A stretch of DNA of 64,000 nt from Desertivibrio insolitus. Its GTDB lineage: Bacteria; Actinomycetota; Actinomycetes; Actinomycetales; Microbacteriaceae. The position numbers and the translations under genes are program-made. How positions within the stretch are numbered: position 1 is the stretch's first letter; each line of letters starts with the position of its first letter. The notes under the pieces were generated by a model. It did no database searches. It had not been told where the DNA came from and saw nothing but the letters and a program-made list of their open reading frames with translations. This document shows positions 16,655 to 25,490 of the stretch, piece after piece. Location: contig NZ_JAFIQW010000003.1 of the NCBI RefSeq assembly GCF_017355965.1, positions 396,001 to 460,000 of the forward strand, given 5' to 3'.

Positions 16655-17679
16655 CTGTCGACGTCCTCGTCGTGGGCGGCGGGCCGATCGGGCTCGCGAC
16701 CGCGATCGAGGCCCGGCTGGCCGGGCTCAGCGCGACGGTCGTCGAGCGGCGCAGCGGCCCGATCGACAAGGCGTGCGGCGAGGGGCTGATGCCCGGCGCG
16801 CTCGCCGCGGCCCGACGGCTCGGGATCGATCCGCCCGGCCGGCCGCTGCGCGGCATCCGGTACCTCGACGGCGAGCGGATGCTCGAGCACCGCTTCAACG
16901 GGGTCGAGGGTCGTGGGGTGCGGCGGCTCGCGCTGCACGAGGCACTGAGCGCGCGCGCCGACGAGCTCGGAGTGACCCGCCTCGAGGGCCGCGTCGACGA
17001 CGTCGAGTTCGACGGCGACACCGTGCGGGCGGCGGATGTCACCGCGCGGCACCTCCTCGCCTGCGACGGCCTGCACAGCACGGTGCGCCGGCGCCTCGGG
17101 CTGGAGTCGCCGAAGCGGATCCCCGACGAGCGGCGCCGCTACGGACTGCGGCGGCACTTCGCGGTCGAGCCGTGGACCGACACCGTGGAGGTGCACTTCG
17201 GCCGGCGCGCCGAGGCGTACATCACCCCCGTCGACGAACGCACCGTCGGCATCAACCTGCTCGGACCGCAGGGCATCGACTTCGACGAGGAGCTGACGAC
17301 GTTCCCGCGCATCATGCGTCACCTCGACGGCGCCGAGCCGGTCACGTCGCTCCGCGGAGCGGGGCCACTACGCCAGGAGACGACGCACCGGGTGCGCGGC
17401 CGGGCCGCCCTCGTGGGCGACGCGTCCGGCTACACCGACGCCATCACCGGCGAGGGGCTGCGCGTCGGGATGGCGCAGGCGCGCTCGGCCATCGCGGCGA
17501 TCACGGCCGGCGATCTGCGCCGCTACGAGCGGGCCTGGGCGCGGGACACCCGCGAGTTCCGCATCCTCACGAATCAGCTGGTCGTGCTGGCGACGTCGCC
17601 GCTGCGACCGCTGCTCGTGCCCGCGATGCTCGCGGTGCCCGGTGTATTCGGCAGGATCGTCGACCGGGTCGCCCGCTAA
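16651..17679 (+). CDS. FAD-dependent oxidoreductase/hydroxylase of the polyketide operon
   Basis: A 342-residue flavoprotein of the geranylgeranyl-reductase/PHBH monooxygenase superfamily. VLVVGGGPIGLATAIEARLA at the N-terminus binds the ADP part of FAD; LLACDGLHSTVRRRLG is the DG motif; AALVGDASGYTDAITGEGLR is the GD motif that contacts the ribityl chain. CGEGLMPGALAA near residue 40 is typical of geranylgeranyl-reductase-like members. By analogy with SrsC it would hydroxylate the resorcinol ring on the way to a quinone. The alternative is a lipid reductase. Confidence 0.88.
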   Translation: MTVDVLVVGGGPIGLATAIEARLAGLSATVVERRSGPIDKACGEGLMPGALAAARRLGIDPPGRPLRGIRYLDGERMLEHRFNGVEGRGVRRLALHEALSARADELGVTRLEGRVDDVEFDGDTVRAADVTARHLLACDGLHSTVRRRLGLESPKRIPDERRRYGLRRHFAVEPWTDTVEVHFGRRAEAYITPVDERTVGINLLGPQGIDFDEELTTFPRIMRHLDGAEPVTSLRGAGPLRQETTHRVRGRAALVGDASGYTDAITGEGLRVGMAQARSAIAAITAGDLRRYERAWARDTREFRILTNQLVVLATSPLRPLLVPAMLAVPGVFGRIVDRVAR

Positions 17680-17685
17680 CGGGGC

Positions 17686-17823
17686 CTAGTGGCCGAGGTC
17701 GATCGAGCCCTGGTTGAAGATCGAGGTGCCGATGAGCAGCAGCGACGACGGCACGAGGATGAGGCCGATCCCCACGAGGATCAGAAGGCCGACCGCCGCG
17801 ATCGCCTTGTAGATGCGGTCCAT
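17686..17823 (-). CDS. Small membrane protein, 45 residues
   Basis: The frame from the ATG at 17823 encodes MDRIYKAIAAVGLLILVGIG and continues through a second hydrophobic stretch (LILVPSSLLLIGTSIF) to NQGSIDLGH. It could form one long or two short membrane helices. TGAGGA lies immediately upstream. The family is not recognised. It ends 6 bases from the convergent polyketide operon. Confidence 0.6.
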   Translation of the reverse strand: MDRIYKAIAAVGLLILVGIGLILVPSSLLLIGTSIFNQGSIDLGH

Positions 17824-17858
17824 GTCCTCAGGGTACCCGGGCGGGCGACCGCCCGCGG

Positions 17859-18536
17859 TCAGGCGGCGGGCTTCTCCTCGAGCGCGACGCCCAGGGCATC
17901 CGCGAGCTCGGACGGCGTGCTCACCACGTCGACCGCGCCCACCTGCTCCGCGGGGGAGCCGTAGCCCCACTCGACGAAGATCGTCGGCACGCCGTGCACC
18001 GCGGCACCCTCGACGTCGTGGTGGCGGTCGCCGATGAGCACGGGATTCGACAGGTCGACTCCTCGGGCCCGCAGCCGGCGGAGGGCCTCCTCGACGACGT
18101 CCTTCTTCGCGCTGCGCACCTCGTCCTCCGAGGCGCCCGTGATGATGTCGAGGTAGCCGGTCAGGCCGGCGTGGTCGAGGATCATCGTCGCCGGGTACTC
18201 CGGCTTCGACGTCGCGAGCGAGGTCGGGATGCCCGCGTCGTGCACCGCCGCGAGCACCTCTGGCATGCCGGGGAAGATCGTCGAGTCGAGGGCACCCTTC
18301 TCGTAGTAGTGCGCCCGGTAGATCTGCAGCGCGCGCTCGGCCTGATCGCGCGTGAAGCCCTCGAACTCCTCGAACGCCTCGAGCAGCGGCGGGCCGACGT
18401 ACTTCACGAGCTCCGCCGGCGAGGGCACCGGCAGGCCCAGCGTCTCGAAGGTGTGCGCGAGGGACGAGGTGATCCCCGGCGCACTGTCGGCGATCGTCCC
18501 GTCCAGGTCGAAGAGAATCGCTGACCAGGGCTTCAT
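17859..18536 (-). CDS. HAD-family phosphatase (phosphoglycolate phosphatase-like)
   Basis: A 225-residue haloacid dehalogenase hydrolase. Motif I is FDLDGTIADSAPG, motif II SLATSKPEYPA, motif III has Lys in SAKKDVVEEAL, and motif IV is VLIGDRHHDVEGAA. The helical cap lies between motifs I and II. It resembles Gph/HAD-IA phosphatases acting on small phosphorylated metabolites. A near-perfect TATAGT hexamer ends 6 bases before the ATG at 18536, with no Shine-Dalgarno sequence, so leaderless transcription is likely. Confidence 0.88.
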   Translation of the reverse strand: MKPWSAILFDLDGTIADSAPGITSSLAHTFETLGLPVPSPAELVKYVGPPLLEAFEEFEGFTRDQAERALQIYRAHYYEKGALDSTIFPGMPEVLAAVHDAGIPTSLATSKPEYPATMILDHAGLTGYLDIITGASEDEVRSAKKDVVEEALRRLRARGVDLSNPVLIGDRHHDVEGAAVHGVPTIFVEWGYGSPAEQVGAVDVVSTPSELADALGVALEEKPAA

Positions 18537-18542
18537 GCCGTC

Positions 18543-18548
18543 ACTATA
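18543..18548 (-). promoter_or_regulatory. Putative -10 box of a leaderless transcript (HAD phosphatase)
   Basis: On the minus strand TATAGT, then GACGGC, then ATG at 18536. This is the closest match to a consensus -10 in the window. Confidence 0.55.
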
Positions 18549-18605
18549 GGCGCGCGGGGGAACCGGATGCCTAGCAGTCGAGCTTTCCTCGTCCCCCGGC
18601 CGGGC

Positions 18606-19301
18606 CTAGAAGAGCCGCGACTCGGAGTCGTCGAGCCCGCGCATCGCGTCGTAGTCGAGCACGAGGCAGCGGATGCCGCGGTCTTCGGCGAGGGTGCGCG
18701 CCTGCGGCTTGATCTCCTGTGCGGCGAAGACGCCCTCGACCGGGGCGAGCAGCGGGTCGCGGTTCATCAGCTCGAGGTAGCGGGTCAGCTGCTCCACGCC
18801 GTCGATGTCGCCGCGGCGCTTGATCTCGACCGCGACGCTGCGGCCCGAGGCATCCGTCGCAAGAATGTCGACGGGCCCGATCGCCGTCATGTACTCGCGG
18901 CGCACGAGGCGGTGACCGTCGCCGAGTAGCTCGATCTGCTCCGCGAGCAGCTTCTGCAGGTGCGCCTCGACGCCGTCCTTGACGAGGCCCGGGTCGATGC
19001 CGAGCTCGTGGGCGCTGTCGTGCAGCACCTCGTGGATCGACACGACGAGCAGGTCGGCGGTCTTCGCCTGAGCGACGCGCCACACCTCGGTGACGCCGAT
19101 CTCCCGCTGGTCGTCGTCGGGGTCCATGACCGTGAGCGTGCAGGGCGGGCTCATCCAGTTGAGCGGCTTGTACGAGCCCCCGTCGGAGTGCACGAGCACG
19201 CTGCCGTCGGCCTTGAGCATGAGCAGCCGGGTCGCGAGCGGCAGATGAGCGCTCAGACGCCCGGCGTAGTCGACGGAGCAACGGGCGATGACGAGACGCA
19301 C
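18606..19301 (-). CDS. nucS: Mismatch-specific endonuclease NucS/EndoMS
   Basis: A 231-residue NucS. The RecB-like nuclease core has Asp145 (GPVDIL), Glu159 and Lys161 ([10 protein letters not shown]) and Gln171 ([10 protein letters not shown]). The N-terminal half binds mismatched DNA and the SRLF end is the expected sliding-clamp contact. NucS performs noncanonical mismatch repair in most actinobacteria, replacing MutS/MutL. The start codon is GTG at 19301; a TAGGCT hexamer ends 6 bases before it with no Shine-Dalgarno sequence, pointing to a leaderless mRNA. Confidence 0.95.
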   Translation of the reverse strand: MRLVIARCSVDYAGRLSAHLPLATRLLMLKADGSVLVHSDGGSYKPLNWMSPPCTLTVMDPDDDQREIGVTEVWRVAQAKTADLLVVSIHEVLHDSAHELGIDPGLVKDGVEAHLQKLLAEQIELLGDGHRLVRREYMTAIGPVDILATDASGRSVAVEIKRRGDIDGVEQLTRYLELMNRDPLLAPVEGVFAAQEIKPQARTLAEDRGIRCLVLDYDAMRGLDDSESRLF

Positions 19302-19336
19302 CGGACGAGCCTAAACGGCGCCGGCGCCCTCGACGG

Positions 19337-20023
19337 TCAGGGCAGGGTGATTACGCGGGACTCATTGACCACCGTGCGCCCGCCGAGCTCGACCGAGCCG
19401 TCGGGCAGCAGCCGCGTGAACAGGCGGGAGCCCTCGCCCTGGCGGATCTCGAGGTCGCGGCCGAGCAGCGCCGTGAGCCGCACGGCGGCCGCGCCGGTCG
19501 CCTCGTCCTCGGGCACCCCGAGCTCCGGCGAGAACATCCGCGAGCGCACGACGCCCGCGTCTTCGTCGACCCACGCGTAGGCGTAGTGCGAGCCCGTGTC
19601 GAACCACGTCGGGTCGAGCTCGTCGACCTCGGCGACGGTGGCGTACGGATGCCACGCGAACTCGGGCGCCCACTCCGGCCGCGCGGTCACGTGCACCAGG
19701 TCGCCCTCGGTGCGCACCGTCACCGTGCCGGCCGGCGCGTCGAGCGCCTGGACGGGGGTGCCGCGCCAGCTCAGCCACCACGCGGTGCCCACGGTGGGGT
19801 GCCCGGCGAAGGGCAGCTCCGCGGCGGGGGTGAAGATCCGGATCGTGGCGCGGCCGCCCTCGACGCTGTCGACGAAGACGGTCTCGCTGAAGCCGAGCAG
19901 CGCGGCGAGCTCCTGCTCGCGCCCCGCCGTGGCGATGCGGTTGGTCACGATCCCGAGCGGGTTGCCGTGCGCCCCCTGCTCATCGGGGAAGACGGACACC
20001 ACGGATACGTCGATACCGGCCAT
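19337..20023 (-). CDS. PhzF-family isomerase-like protein
   Basis: A 228-residue protein of the PhzF/diaminopimelate-epimerase fold: VSVVSVFPDEQGAHGNPLGIV, the catalytic-Glu segment LGFSETVFVDS, and ELPFAGHPTVGTAW, the strongest family signature. The C-terminal half has PEDEATGAAAVRLTALLG. Most members are isomerases or have unknown substrates; phenazine synthesis is not implied because no other phz gene is present. The start at 20023 has GAGGGG upstream. It is shorter than the usual 260-300 residues. Confidence 0.85.
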   Translation of the reverse strand: MAGIDVSVVSVFPDEQGAHGNPLGIVTNRIATAGREQELAALLGFSETVFVDSVEGGRATIRIFTPAAELPFAGHPTVGTAWWLSWRGTPVQALDAPAGTVTVRTEGDLVHVTARPEWAPEFAWHPYATVAEVDELDPTWFDTGSHYAYAWVDEDAGVVRSRMFSPELGVPEDEATGAAAVRLTALLGRDLEIRQGEGSRLFTRLLPDGSVELGGRTVVNESRVITLP

Positions 20024-20072
20024 CCCCTCAGCGTGCCAGCAGTGCCGGGCGGGGTCGAGTCCGTGCCGCACC

Positions 20073-20126
20073 GAGAGCGCGCGAACGGACCGAAGAGCGC
20101 GCGGATGCGTCGATCTGCGCGCTCTC
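20073..20126 (-). terminator. Hairpin in the gap between the MFS and PhzF genes
   Basis: GAGAGCGCGC (20073-20082) pairs perfectly with GCGCGCTCTC (20117-20126). It lies just past the end of the MFS gene at 20132, so it probably ends that transcript, although no U-run is present. Confidence 0.45.
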
Positions 20127-20131
20127 GCGGG

Positions 20132-21346
20132 CTAGTGCCCCGCGTGCTGCTCCGTGACGGCGGCGGCCGGCGGACGCACCGCGCGCACGCAGAGTCCGGC
20201 GAGGGCGATGAGGCCGAGCACGAGCAGCAGCGCGTTGAGGATGCCGACGCCGTCGCTCAGCACGCCGATGACGGGCGGGCCGACGAGGAACGCGAAGTAG
20301 CCGATCGTCGCGACGGCGCTCACTCGCGCGGCCGCGCGCGCCGGGTCATCCGACGCCGCCGACATGCCGACGGGGAAACCGAGGCACGCGCCGAGGCCCC
20401 ACAGCACACTGCCGACGATCGCGATGGCGGGGTTCGGCGCGACGATGACGACCGCGAGGCCGATGATCGCGAGCACCGCCGATGCCGCGAGCACGCGCAC
20501 CCGCCCGAAGCGGTCGAGCACCCAGATGCCGGCGACCCGGCCGACGGTCATCGCGACGGCGAAGACGGTGAAGGTGCCGGCCGCGAACTCCTCCTCGACG
20601 CCGTGGCCGTCGACCATCGCGATCGCGAGCCAGTCGTTCGCCGACCCCTCCGCGAACGCGAAGCCGAGCACCACGACGCCGATGAGCAGCGTGCGCGGTT
20701 CGAGCCAGATCGACAGACGCGCGGCGAGACCGCCGGACTTGCCGCCGTCCGCGTGCTCCTCCTCGATCACGGAGCGGGTGTTCCGCACGACCGCGAGGCT
20801 GCCGACGAGCACGACGGCGGCGACGATGCTCGCGTGCACCGCGAGGGGCAGCTCGATCGCCGAGGCGAGCGTGCCGCCGCCCGCACCGATGACGGTGCCG
20901 ATGCTCCAGAGCGCGTGGAACAGCGGCATGATCGTGCGCCCGCTGGCGACCTCGACCCCGGCGCCCTCGACGTTCTGCGCGACATCCGCGATGCCCGTCG
21001 AGAAGCCGAACAGCACCATGCCGGCCGCGGCGAGCGCGAACGACCCCACCCCGGTGGCGATGCCGACGAGCGCGAGCGCGAGCGACAGCGCGGTCATCAT
21101 CACGAAGAGCGTGCGCCGCGGGGCGAGCCAGGCGAGCACGTGACTCGACGCGATCAGGCCGACGACGGCGCCGACCGAGAGCGACGCGATGAGCACGCCG
21201 AGCTCGGAGTTGCCGATGCCGAGGCCCTCGCGCACCGCCGGGGTGCGCGACACCCAGGTGCCGGTGGCGATGCCGTTGAGGGCGAAGATCACGAAGACGG
21301 CGGTGCGCCAGGCGGAGACGCGCGGCTGGGAGAGCGTGGATGACAC
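20132..21346 (-). CDS. MFS transporter, 12 segments
   Basis: A 404-residue protein with about 12 hydrophobic helices. TWVSRTPAVREGLGI and the loop HVLAWLAPRRTLFVMMT resemble the fucose/inner-membrane MFS subfamily (YbjJ-like), and ALWSIGTVIGAGGGTLAS the middle loop. I start it at the GTG at 21346 (SSTLSQPRVSAWRTAVFVIF); longer frames add a low-complexity N-terminus. The substrate is unknown. The C-terminal His-containing tail (TEQHAGH) is not conserved in the family as far as I know. Confidence 0.88.
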   Translation of the reverse strand: MSSTLSQPRVSAWRTAVFVIFALNGIATGTWVSRTPAVREGLGIGNSELGVLIASLSVGAVVGLIASSHVLAWLAPRRTLFVMMTALSLALALVGIATGVGSFALAAAGMVLFGFSTGIADVAQNVEGAGVEVASGRTIMPLFHALWSIGTVIGAGGGTLASAIELPLAVHASIVAAVVLVGSLAVVRNTRSVIEEEHADGGKSGGLAARLSIWLEPRTLLIGVVVLGFAFAEGSANDWLAIAMVDGHGVEEEFAAGTFTVFAVAMTVGRVAGIWVLDRFGRVRVLAASAVLAIIGLAVVIVAPNPAIAIVGSVLWGLGACLGFPVGMSAASDDPARAAARVSAVATIGYFAFLVGPPVIGVLSDGVGILNALLLVLGLIALAGLCVRAVRPPAAAVTEQHAGH

Positions 21347-21445
21347 GGGGGAGGACTTCCTCGATCGAGAGCGGTGGCTCAACGCTAACGGTGCACTGGC
21401 CGACAACCCAGCCTCGAGGCATCCGCGGTCCTTATGGTGAGAAGC

Positions 21446-21835
21446 ATGGCGACGATCCCCGACTCCCACCGCAATCTCCTGGAAGGGGCGAACATCGCCC
21501 ACCTCGGCACCGTGCGGCCCGACGGGCTCGTGCACGTCAACCCGATGTGGTTCCTCTTCGACGGCGAGAACGTGCGGTTCACGCACACGCGCAAGCGCGG
21601 CAAGTTCCGCAACCTGCAGGAGAACCCGGCCATGACGATCTCCGTCGTCGATCCGGACGACGAGTACCGCTACCTCGAGGTGCGCGGCCGGCTGAGCGAG
21701 ATCGTCGACGACCCGACCGGCGCTTTCTATCAGGAGCTCGAGCGCCGCTACTCCGGTTCGAGCGAGGCGCCGCCGCCGGATGCCGCCGACCGGGTCATCC
21801 TCGTCATGACTCCCGAGGCCACGTCGACCAAGTGA
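21446..21835 (+). CDS. PPOX-class flavin/F420-dependent enzyme
   Basis: A 129-residue split-barrel protein: ANIAHLGTVRPDGLVHVNPM followed by WFLFDGENVRFTHTRKRGKF, and RYLEVRGRLSEIVDDP, the pattern of pyridoxamine-5-phosphate-oxidase-fold proteins that use FMN or F420 (Rv1155-like). I choose the ATG at 21446 because a TATGGT hexamer ends 7 bases before it. Its stop overlaps the next gene's GTG, so the two are coupled. The cofactor is not decided by sequence alone. Confidence 0.85.
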   Translation: MATIPDSHRNLLEGANIAHLGTVRPDGLVHVNPMWFLFDGENVRFTHTRKRGKFRNLQENPAMTISVVDPDDEYRYLEVRGRLSEIVDDPTGAFYQELERRYSGSSEAPPPDAADRVILVMTPEATSTK

Positions 21836-22239
21836 TCTCGACCGAACTCGCCCGCGAGCTGCGCCGCGCGGGCCTCGTGTGGAAGCCGCAGTCGGGCGAC
21901 CGGTTCATCATCGACCGGCCGACCTTCGACGCGGACGTCTTCACGGTCAGCGACATGACGATCGAGGCGCACACCTACCCGACCGGCACCGTGCTCGGGT
22001 TCAACGGCACGACCGAGTGGGCCCTCGACTCGGTGTCGCTCGGCGACGCCGTCTGGATGCCGCAGGAGCACCAGTTGCGCGACCTGCTGCGCACCGCGTT
22101 CCGATCGCTCGAGCTCGACGAGAACGGCCTCTACCGCGTGACCGCGCAGATCGGCGGTGAGGAGCGCGCGTTCGAGCAGGTCAGCGCGGCCGAGGCCTAC
22201 GGGCAGGCGCTGCTCGCCCTCATCCGGCTCTCGCAGTAG
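21832..22239 (+). CDS. Uncharacterised protein coupled to the PPOX gene
   Basis: A 135-residue soluble protein from the GTG at 21832 that shares GTGA with the previous stop. It opens STELARELRRAGLVWKPQSG, has a beta-rich middle (TFDADVFTVSDMTIEAHTY) and ends in a helix (AAEAYGQALLALIRLSQ). I know similar proteins only as hypotheticals in Microbacteriaceae. No catalytic motif is visible. The tight coupling suggests a function linked to the PPOX enzyme. Confidence 0.7.
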   Translation: MISTELARELRRAGLVWKPQSGDRFIIDRPTFDADVFTVSDMTIEAHTYPTGTVLGFNGTTEWALDSVSLGDAVWMPQEHQLRDLLRTAFRSLELDENGLYRVTAQIGGEERAFEQVSAAEAYGQALLALIRLSQ

Positions 22240-22324
22240 CGGCGCGGCCGTTCCGGCCTAGTCGCTGTAACGCGCCCTTCGTGCCTACTGGCGGGCGCAG
22301 GTTGCCGCCGTAGGCTAGATCCTC

Positions 22325-24286
22325 GTGACTGCGAACTCGGCTTCCGGCATCGATCTGAACGAACTCGACCCGCAGGTCCGCCCGCAGGACGACCTGTTCC
22401 GGCACGTCAACGGCAGGTGGATCGAGCGCACGCGCATCCCCGACGACAAGGCGCGCTACGGCTCCTTCTACCAGCTCGCCGAGGAGGCCGAGAAGGCCGT
22501 CCGCGCGATCATCGAGGAGGCGCAGGGCGCCGAGCCCGGCACCGAGCAGCGCAAGTTCGGCGAGCTCTACGCGAGCTTCATGGACACCGAGCGCATCGAG
22601 GCGCTCGGCGCCGCCCCGCTCGAACCGCTGCTCGCGCAGGTCGACGCGGTCACCGACATCCCCTCGCTGCTCGAGACCGTCGGCGTGCTCGAGCGTCAGG
22701 GCATCGGCGGCTTCTACGGCGCCTTCGTCGACAACGACCCCGGCGACCCCGACCGCTACCTCGTGCTGCTCGAACAGGCGGGCCTCGGCCTGCCCGACGA
22801 GTCGTACTACCGCGAGGAGCGTCTCGCGCCCGTGCGCGACAAGTACCCGCCCTTCGTCGAGCGCATGTTCACGCTCGCCGGGCTCCCCGACGCGGCCGAG
22901 CGCGCCGCCCGCGTCATGGAGCTCGAGACCCTGCTCGCGGGCGCCCACTGGGACAACGTGCGAAGCCGCGACTCGAGCGCGACCTACAACCTGCGCACGT
23001 GGCAGCAGGTGACGGATGCCGCCGCGCCCGTCGACCTCGGCGCCTGGCTCCGCGGCCTCGACGTGCCCGCCGGCGCCCTCGACGAGGTCGTGCTCCGCCA
23101 GCCGAGCTTCCTCAACGGGCTGACCGCGGCGCTCGACGTGGCGAACCTCGACGCGTGGAAGGACTGGCTGCGCTGGCAGGTCGTCCGCTCGCTCGCGCCG
23201 TACCTCAGCGACGCGTTCGTCGAGGCGAACTTCGACTTCTACGGCCGCACCCTCACCGGCACCCCCGAGCTGCGCGCCCGATGGAAGCGCGGTGTCGGCT
23301 TCGTCGAGCACGCCATGGGCGAGGCCGTCGGGCGCATCTACGTGGAGCGGCACTTCCCGGCATCCGCGAAGGAGGCGATGGACTCACTCGTCGCGAACCT
23401 CATCGAGGCGTACCGGCAGAGCATCGACGGACTCGAGTGGATGGGCGAGGAGACCCGCGCCCGTGCCCTCGACAAGCTCGAGAAGTTCACCCCGAAGATC
23501 GGCTACCCGGTCAAGTGGCGCGACTACTCCGCGCTCGAGGCCGACGCGACCGACCTGCTCGGCAACGTGCGCCGCGTGAACGAGTTCGAGTTCCACCGCG
23601 AGCTCGGCAAGATCGGCAAACCGATCGACCGCGACGAGTGGTTCATGACGCCCCAGACGATCAACGCGTACTACAACCCCGGCTTCAACGAGATCGTCTT
23701 CCCGGCCGCGATCCTGCAGTTCCCGTTCTTCGACGAGACCCGCGACGCGGCCGCGAACTACGGCGCGATCGGGGCCGTGATCGGCCACGAGATCGGCCAC
23801 GGCTTCGACGACCAGGGCTCGAAGTACGACGGCGACGGCAAGCTCACCGACTGGTGGACCGACGAGGACCGCGCCGCGTTCGAGCAGCGCACCAAGTCGC
23901 TCATCGCGCAGTACGACGCCCTCGCCCCGAAGCAGGTGCCCGACCACCACGTCAACGGCGCGCTCACGATCGGCGAGAACATCGGCGACCTCGGCGGTCT
24001 CGCGATCGCGTGGAAGGCGTACCTGCTGTCGCTGCACGGCGAGGAGCCCCCGGTCGTCGACGGGCTGCCCGCCGCCCAGCGCTTCTTCCTGTCGTGGGCG
24101 CAGGCCTGGCAGCAGAAGTCGCGCGACGAGGAGGTCATCCGCCTGCTCTCGATCGACCCGCACTCGCCCAACGAGTTCCGGTGCAACCAGATCGTGCGCA
24201 ACATCGACGAGTTCTACGACGCCTTCGACGTGACGGAGGGGGATGCTCTGTGGCTTCCGCCGGCGGAGCGGGTGACGATCTGGTAG
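22325..24286 (+). CDS. M13-family (neprilysin-like) zinc metallopeptidase
   Basis: A 653-residue peptidase. The zinc motif HEIGHGFDDQG lies near residues 488-498, the third ligand motif ENIGDLGGLAIAW near 551, and the substrate-binding NAYYNPGFNEIVFPAAILQ (the NAYY/F motif) precedes them. The C-terminus ends in W as in the PepO family. No signal peptide or membrane anchor is present, so it is probably a cytosolic oligopeptidase. The start is GTG at 22325 with TAGGCT 8 bases upstream and no Shine-Dalgarno sequence. Its last 37 bases overlap the next gene. Confidence 0.93.
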   Translation: MTANSASGIDLNELDPQVRPQDDLFRHVNGRWIERTRIPDDKARYGSFYQLAEEAEKAVRAIIEEAQGAEPGTEQRKFGELYASFMDTERIEALGAAPLEPLLAQVDAVTDIPSLLETVGVLERQGIGGFYGAFVDNDPGDPDRYLVLLEQAGLGLPDESYYREERLAPVRDKYPPFVERMFTLAGLPDAAERAARVMELETLLAGAHWDNVRSRDSSATYNLRTWQQVTDAAAPVDLGAWLRGLDVPAGALDEVVLRQPSFLNGLTAALDVANLDAWKDWLRWQVVRSLAPYLSDAFVEANFDFYGRTLTGTPELRARWKRGVGFVEHAMGEAVGRIYVERHFPASAKEAMDSLVANLIEAYRQSIDGLEWMGEETRARALDKLEKFTPKIGYPVKWRDYSALEADATDLLGNVRRVNEFEFHRELGKIGKPIDRDEWFMTPQTINAYYNPGFNEIVFPAAILQFPFFDETRDAAANYGAIGAVIGHEIGHGFDDQGSKYDGDGKLTDWWTDEDRAAFEQRTKSLIAQYDALAPKQVPDHHVNGALTIGENIGDLGGLAIAWKAYLLSLHGEEPPVVDGLPAAQRFFLSWAQAWQQKSRDEEVIRLLSIDPHSPNEFRCNQIVRNIDEFYDAFDVTEGDALWLPPAERVTIW

Positions 24287-25197
24287 GCGTCGGAGCCTCC
24301 TCTTCGGGACCCTTGCGCCGCGACCGCCTGCGCCGTCCCCGCGACGGCCGGCATCGCGGTCAGCTCGTCGGCGGACGGTTCACGGGGAGCTTCGAGGCGC
24401 TGGGCGAGGTGGCGTACTCCGGGGCATCCGTCTCGGCGAGCGTGCTCGACGTCGAGTCGGGCGAGCAGCTGCTCTCGATCGACGACCGCATCACGCTGCC
24501 CACCGCGTCGGTCGGCAAGGTGCTGCTGCTCGTGGAGCTCTCGGCGCGCATGACCGCCGGCCGCATCTCCGACCTCACGGTGCTCGACCGCGCTCCCGTC
24601 GACGAGGTCGGCGACTCGGGGATCTGGCAGCACCTGCAGGTGCCCGCCCTGCCGGTGGCCGACCTCGCGGTGCTCGTCGCCTCGACCAGCGACAACCTCG
24701 CGACGAACGTGCTGCTCGGGCAGATCGGCCTCGAGGCGGTGCGCAAGCGCGCCGAGTCGCTCGGGCTCTCGCGCACCGCGCTGCTCGACCTCGTGCGCGA
24801 CGAGCGGGGGCCGGATGACGCGCCGCAGCTCTCCCTCGGATCGACCGCCGAGCTCAGCTGGCTCTTCGCCGCCCTCTCGAAGGGCGAGATCGTCGACCCG
24901 GTGACCAGCCAGCGCGTGATCGGATGGCTCGGGCTCAACATGGACCTGTCGATGGTCGCGAGTGCCTTCGGCCTCGACCCCCTCGCCCACCGGTTCGCCG
25001 ACCACGGACTGTCGCTCGTCAACAAGACCGGCACCGACACGGGACTCCGCAGCGAGGCGGGCCTGCTGCGCGGCAGCCGCGGCGCCGTGGCTTACGCGGT
25101 CACGGTGCGCTTCACCGACGGCAGCCTCCCCACGCGCCTCCGCGTGCTCGAGGCGATGCGCACCCTCGGCTCGGAGCTGCTGGAGCACGTGCACTAG
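24250..25197 (+). CDS. Serine hydrolase, class A beta-lactamase fold
   Basis: A 315-residue protein with the three class A motifs: SVGK near residues 87-90 (nucleophile Ser and Lys), SDN near 147-149, and KTGTDTG near 258. The usual Glu166 loop is not obvious; a segment LLDLVRDERGPDD lies in its place. There is no signal peptide, which argues against a periplasmic beta-lactamase and for a cytosolic amidase or esterase-like hydrolase. I take the GTG at 24250, inside the M13 gene, because GGAGGGGG precedes it at good spacing. Confidence 0.85.
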   Translation: MASAGGAGDDLVGVGASSSGPLRRDRLRRPRDGRHRGQLVGGRFTGSFEALGEVAYSGASVSASVLDVESGEQLLSIDDRITLPTASVGKVLLLVELSARMTAGRISDLTVLDRAPVDEVGDSGIWQHLQVPALPVADLAVLVASTSDNLATNVLLGQIGLEAVRKRAESLGLSRTALLDLVRDERGPDDAPQLSLGSTAELSWLFAALSKGEIVDPVTSQRVIGWLGLNMDLSMVASAFGLDPLAHRFADHGLSLVNKTGTDTGLRSEAGLLRGSRGAVAYAVTVRFTDGSLPTRLRVLEAMRTLGSELLEHVH

Positions 25198-25223
25198 GGG
25201 CTCCGGCGGCCCCGTCTCCCAGC

Positions 25224-25258
25224 GGTCGAGTAGGCGGCGCAGCCGCCGTACCGAGACC
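25224..25258. repeat. Palindromic repeat family D, copy D1
   Basis: GGTCGAG, then a core GGCGGCGCAGCCGCC, then CGAGACC. The core is self-complementary. Copies occur at 25491, 50723, 56055 and 62645. Confidence 0.75.
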
Positions 25259-25277
25259 CTCGCACTCGTGGGCGTGC

Positions 25278-25347
25278 CCTAACGGAGGAGAAACAGCCCG
25301 ATCCGGTCGGTTTCGGACCGGCGAGCGCCGATTTCTCCTCCGTTAGG
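25278..25347. repeat. Palindromic element family C, copy C1
   Basis: Perfect 16-bp arms CCTAACGGAGGAGAAA (25278-25293) and TTTCTCCTCCGTTAGG (25332-25347). The interior ATCCGGTCGG...GACCG is shared with copies at 53195 and 56096. Confidence 0.85.
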
Positions 25348-25399
25348 CCCGTCCCCGGGGCTGGGCGAGCTGGACGCGGCGCCCCGGGTCATCCGTTAC

Positions 25400-25474
25400 G
25401 TCGATAACGGAGGCGAAACCGCGGGCACAGGTCGGATGTCGACGCGTCAGCCCAAGAACGCCTCCGTCATCGAT
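25400..25474. repeat. Palindromic element related to family C
   Basis: Arms GTCGATAACGGAGGCG (25400-25415) and CGCCTCCGTCATCGAT (25459-25474), two mismatches in 16. The ACGGAGGmG block is shared with C1. A lone half, GACAACGGAGGCGAA, lies near 53287. Confidence 0.7.
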
Positions 25475-25490
25475 CCACGAGGGGCGCGCA

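Noticed and set aside
24250-25197. Secreted beta-lactamase resistance gene
   Set aside because: There is no signal peptide and the Glu166 motif is not evident, so hydrolysis of antibiotics is not supported.
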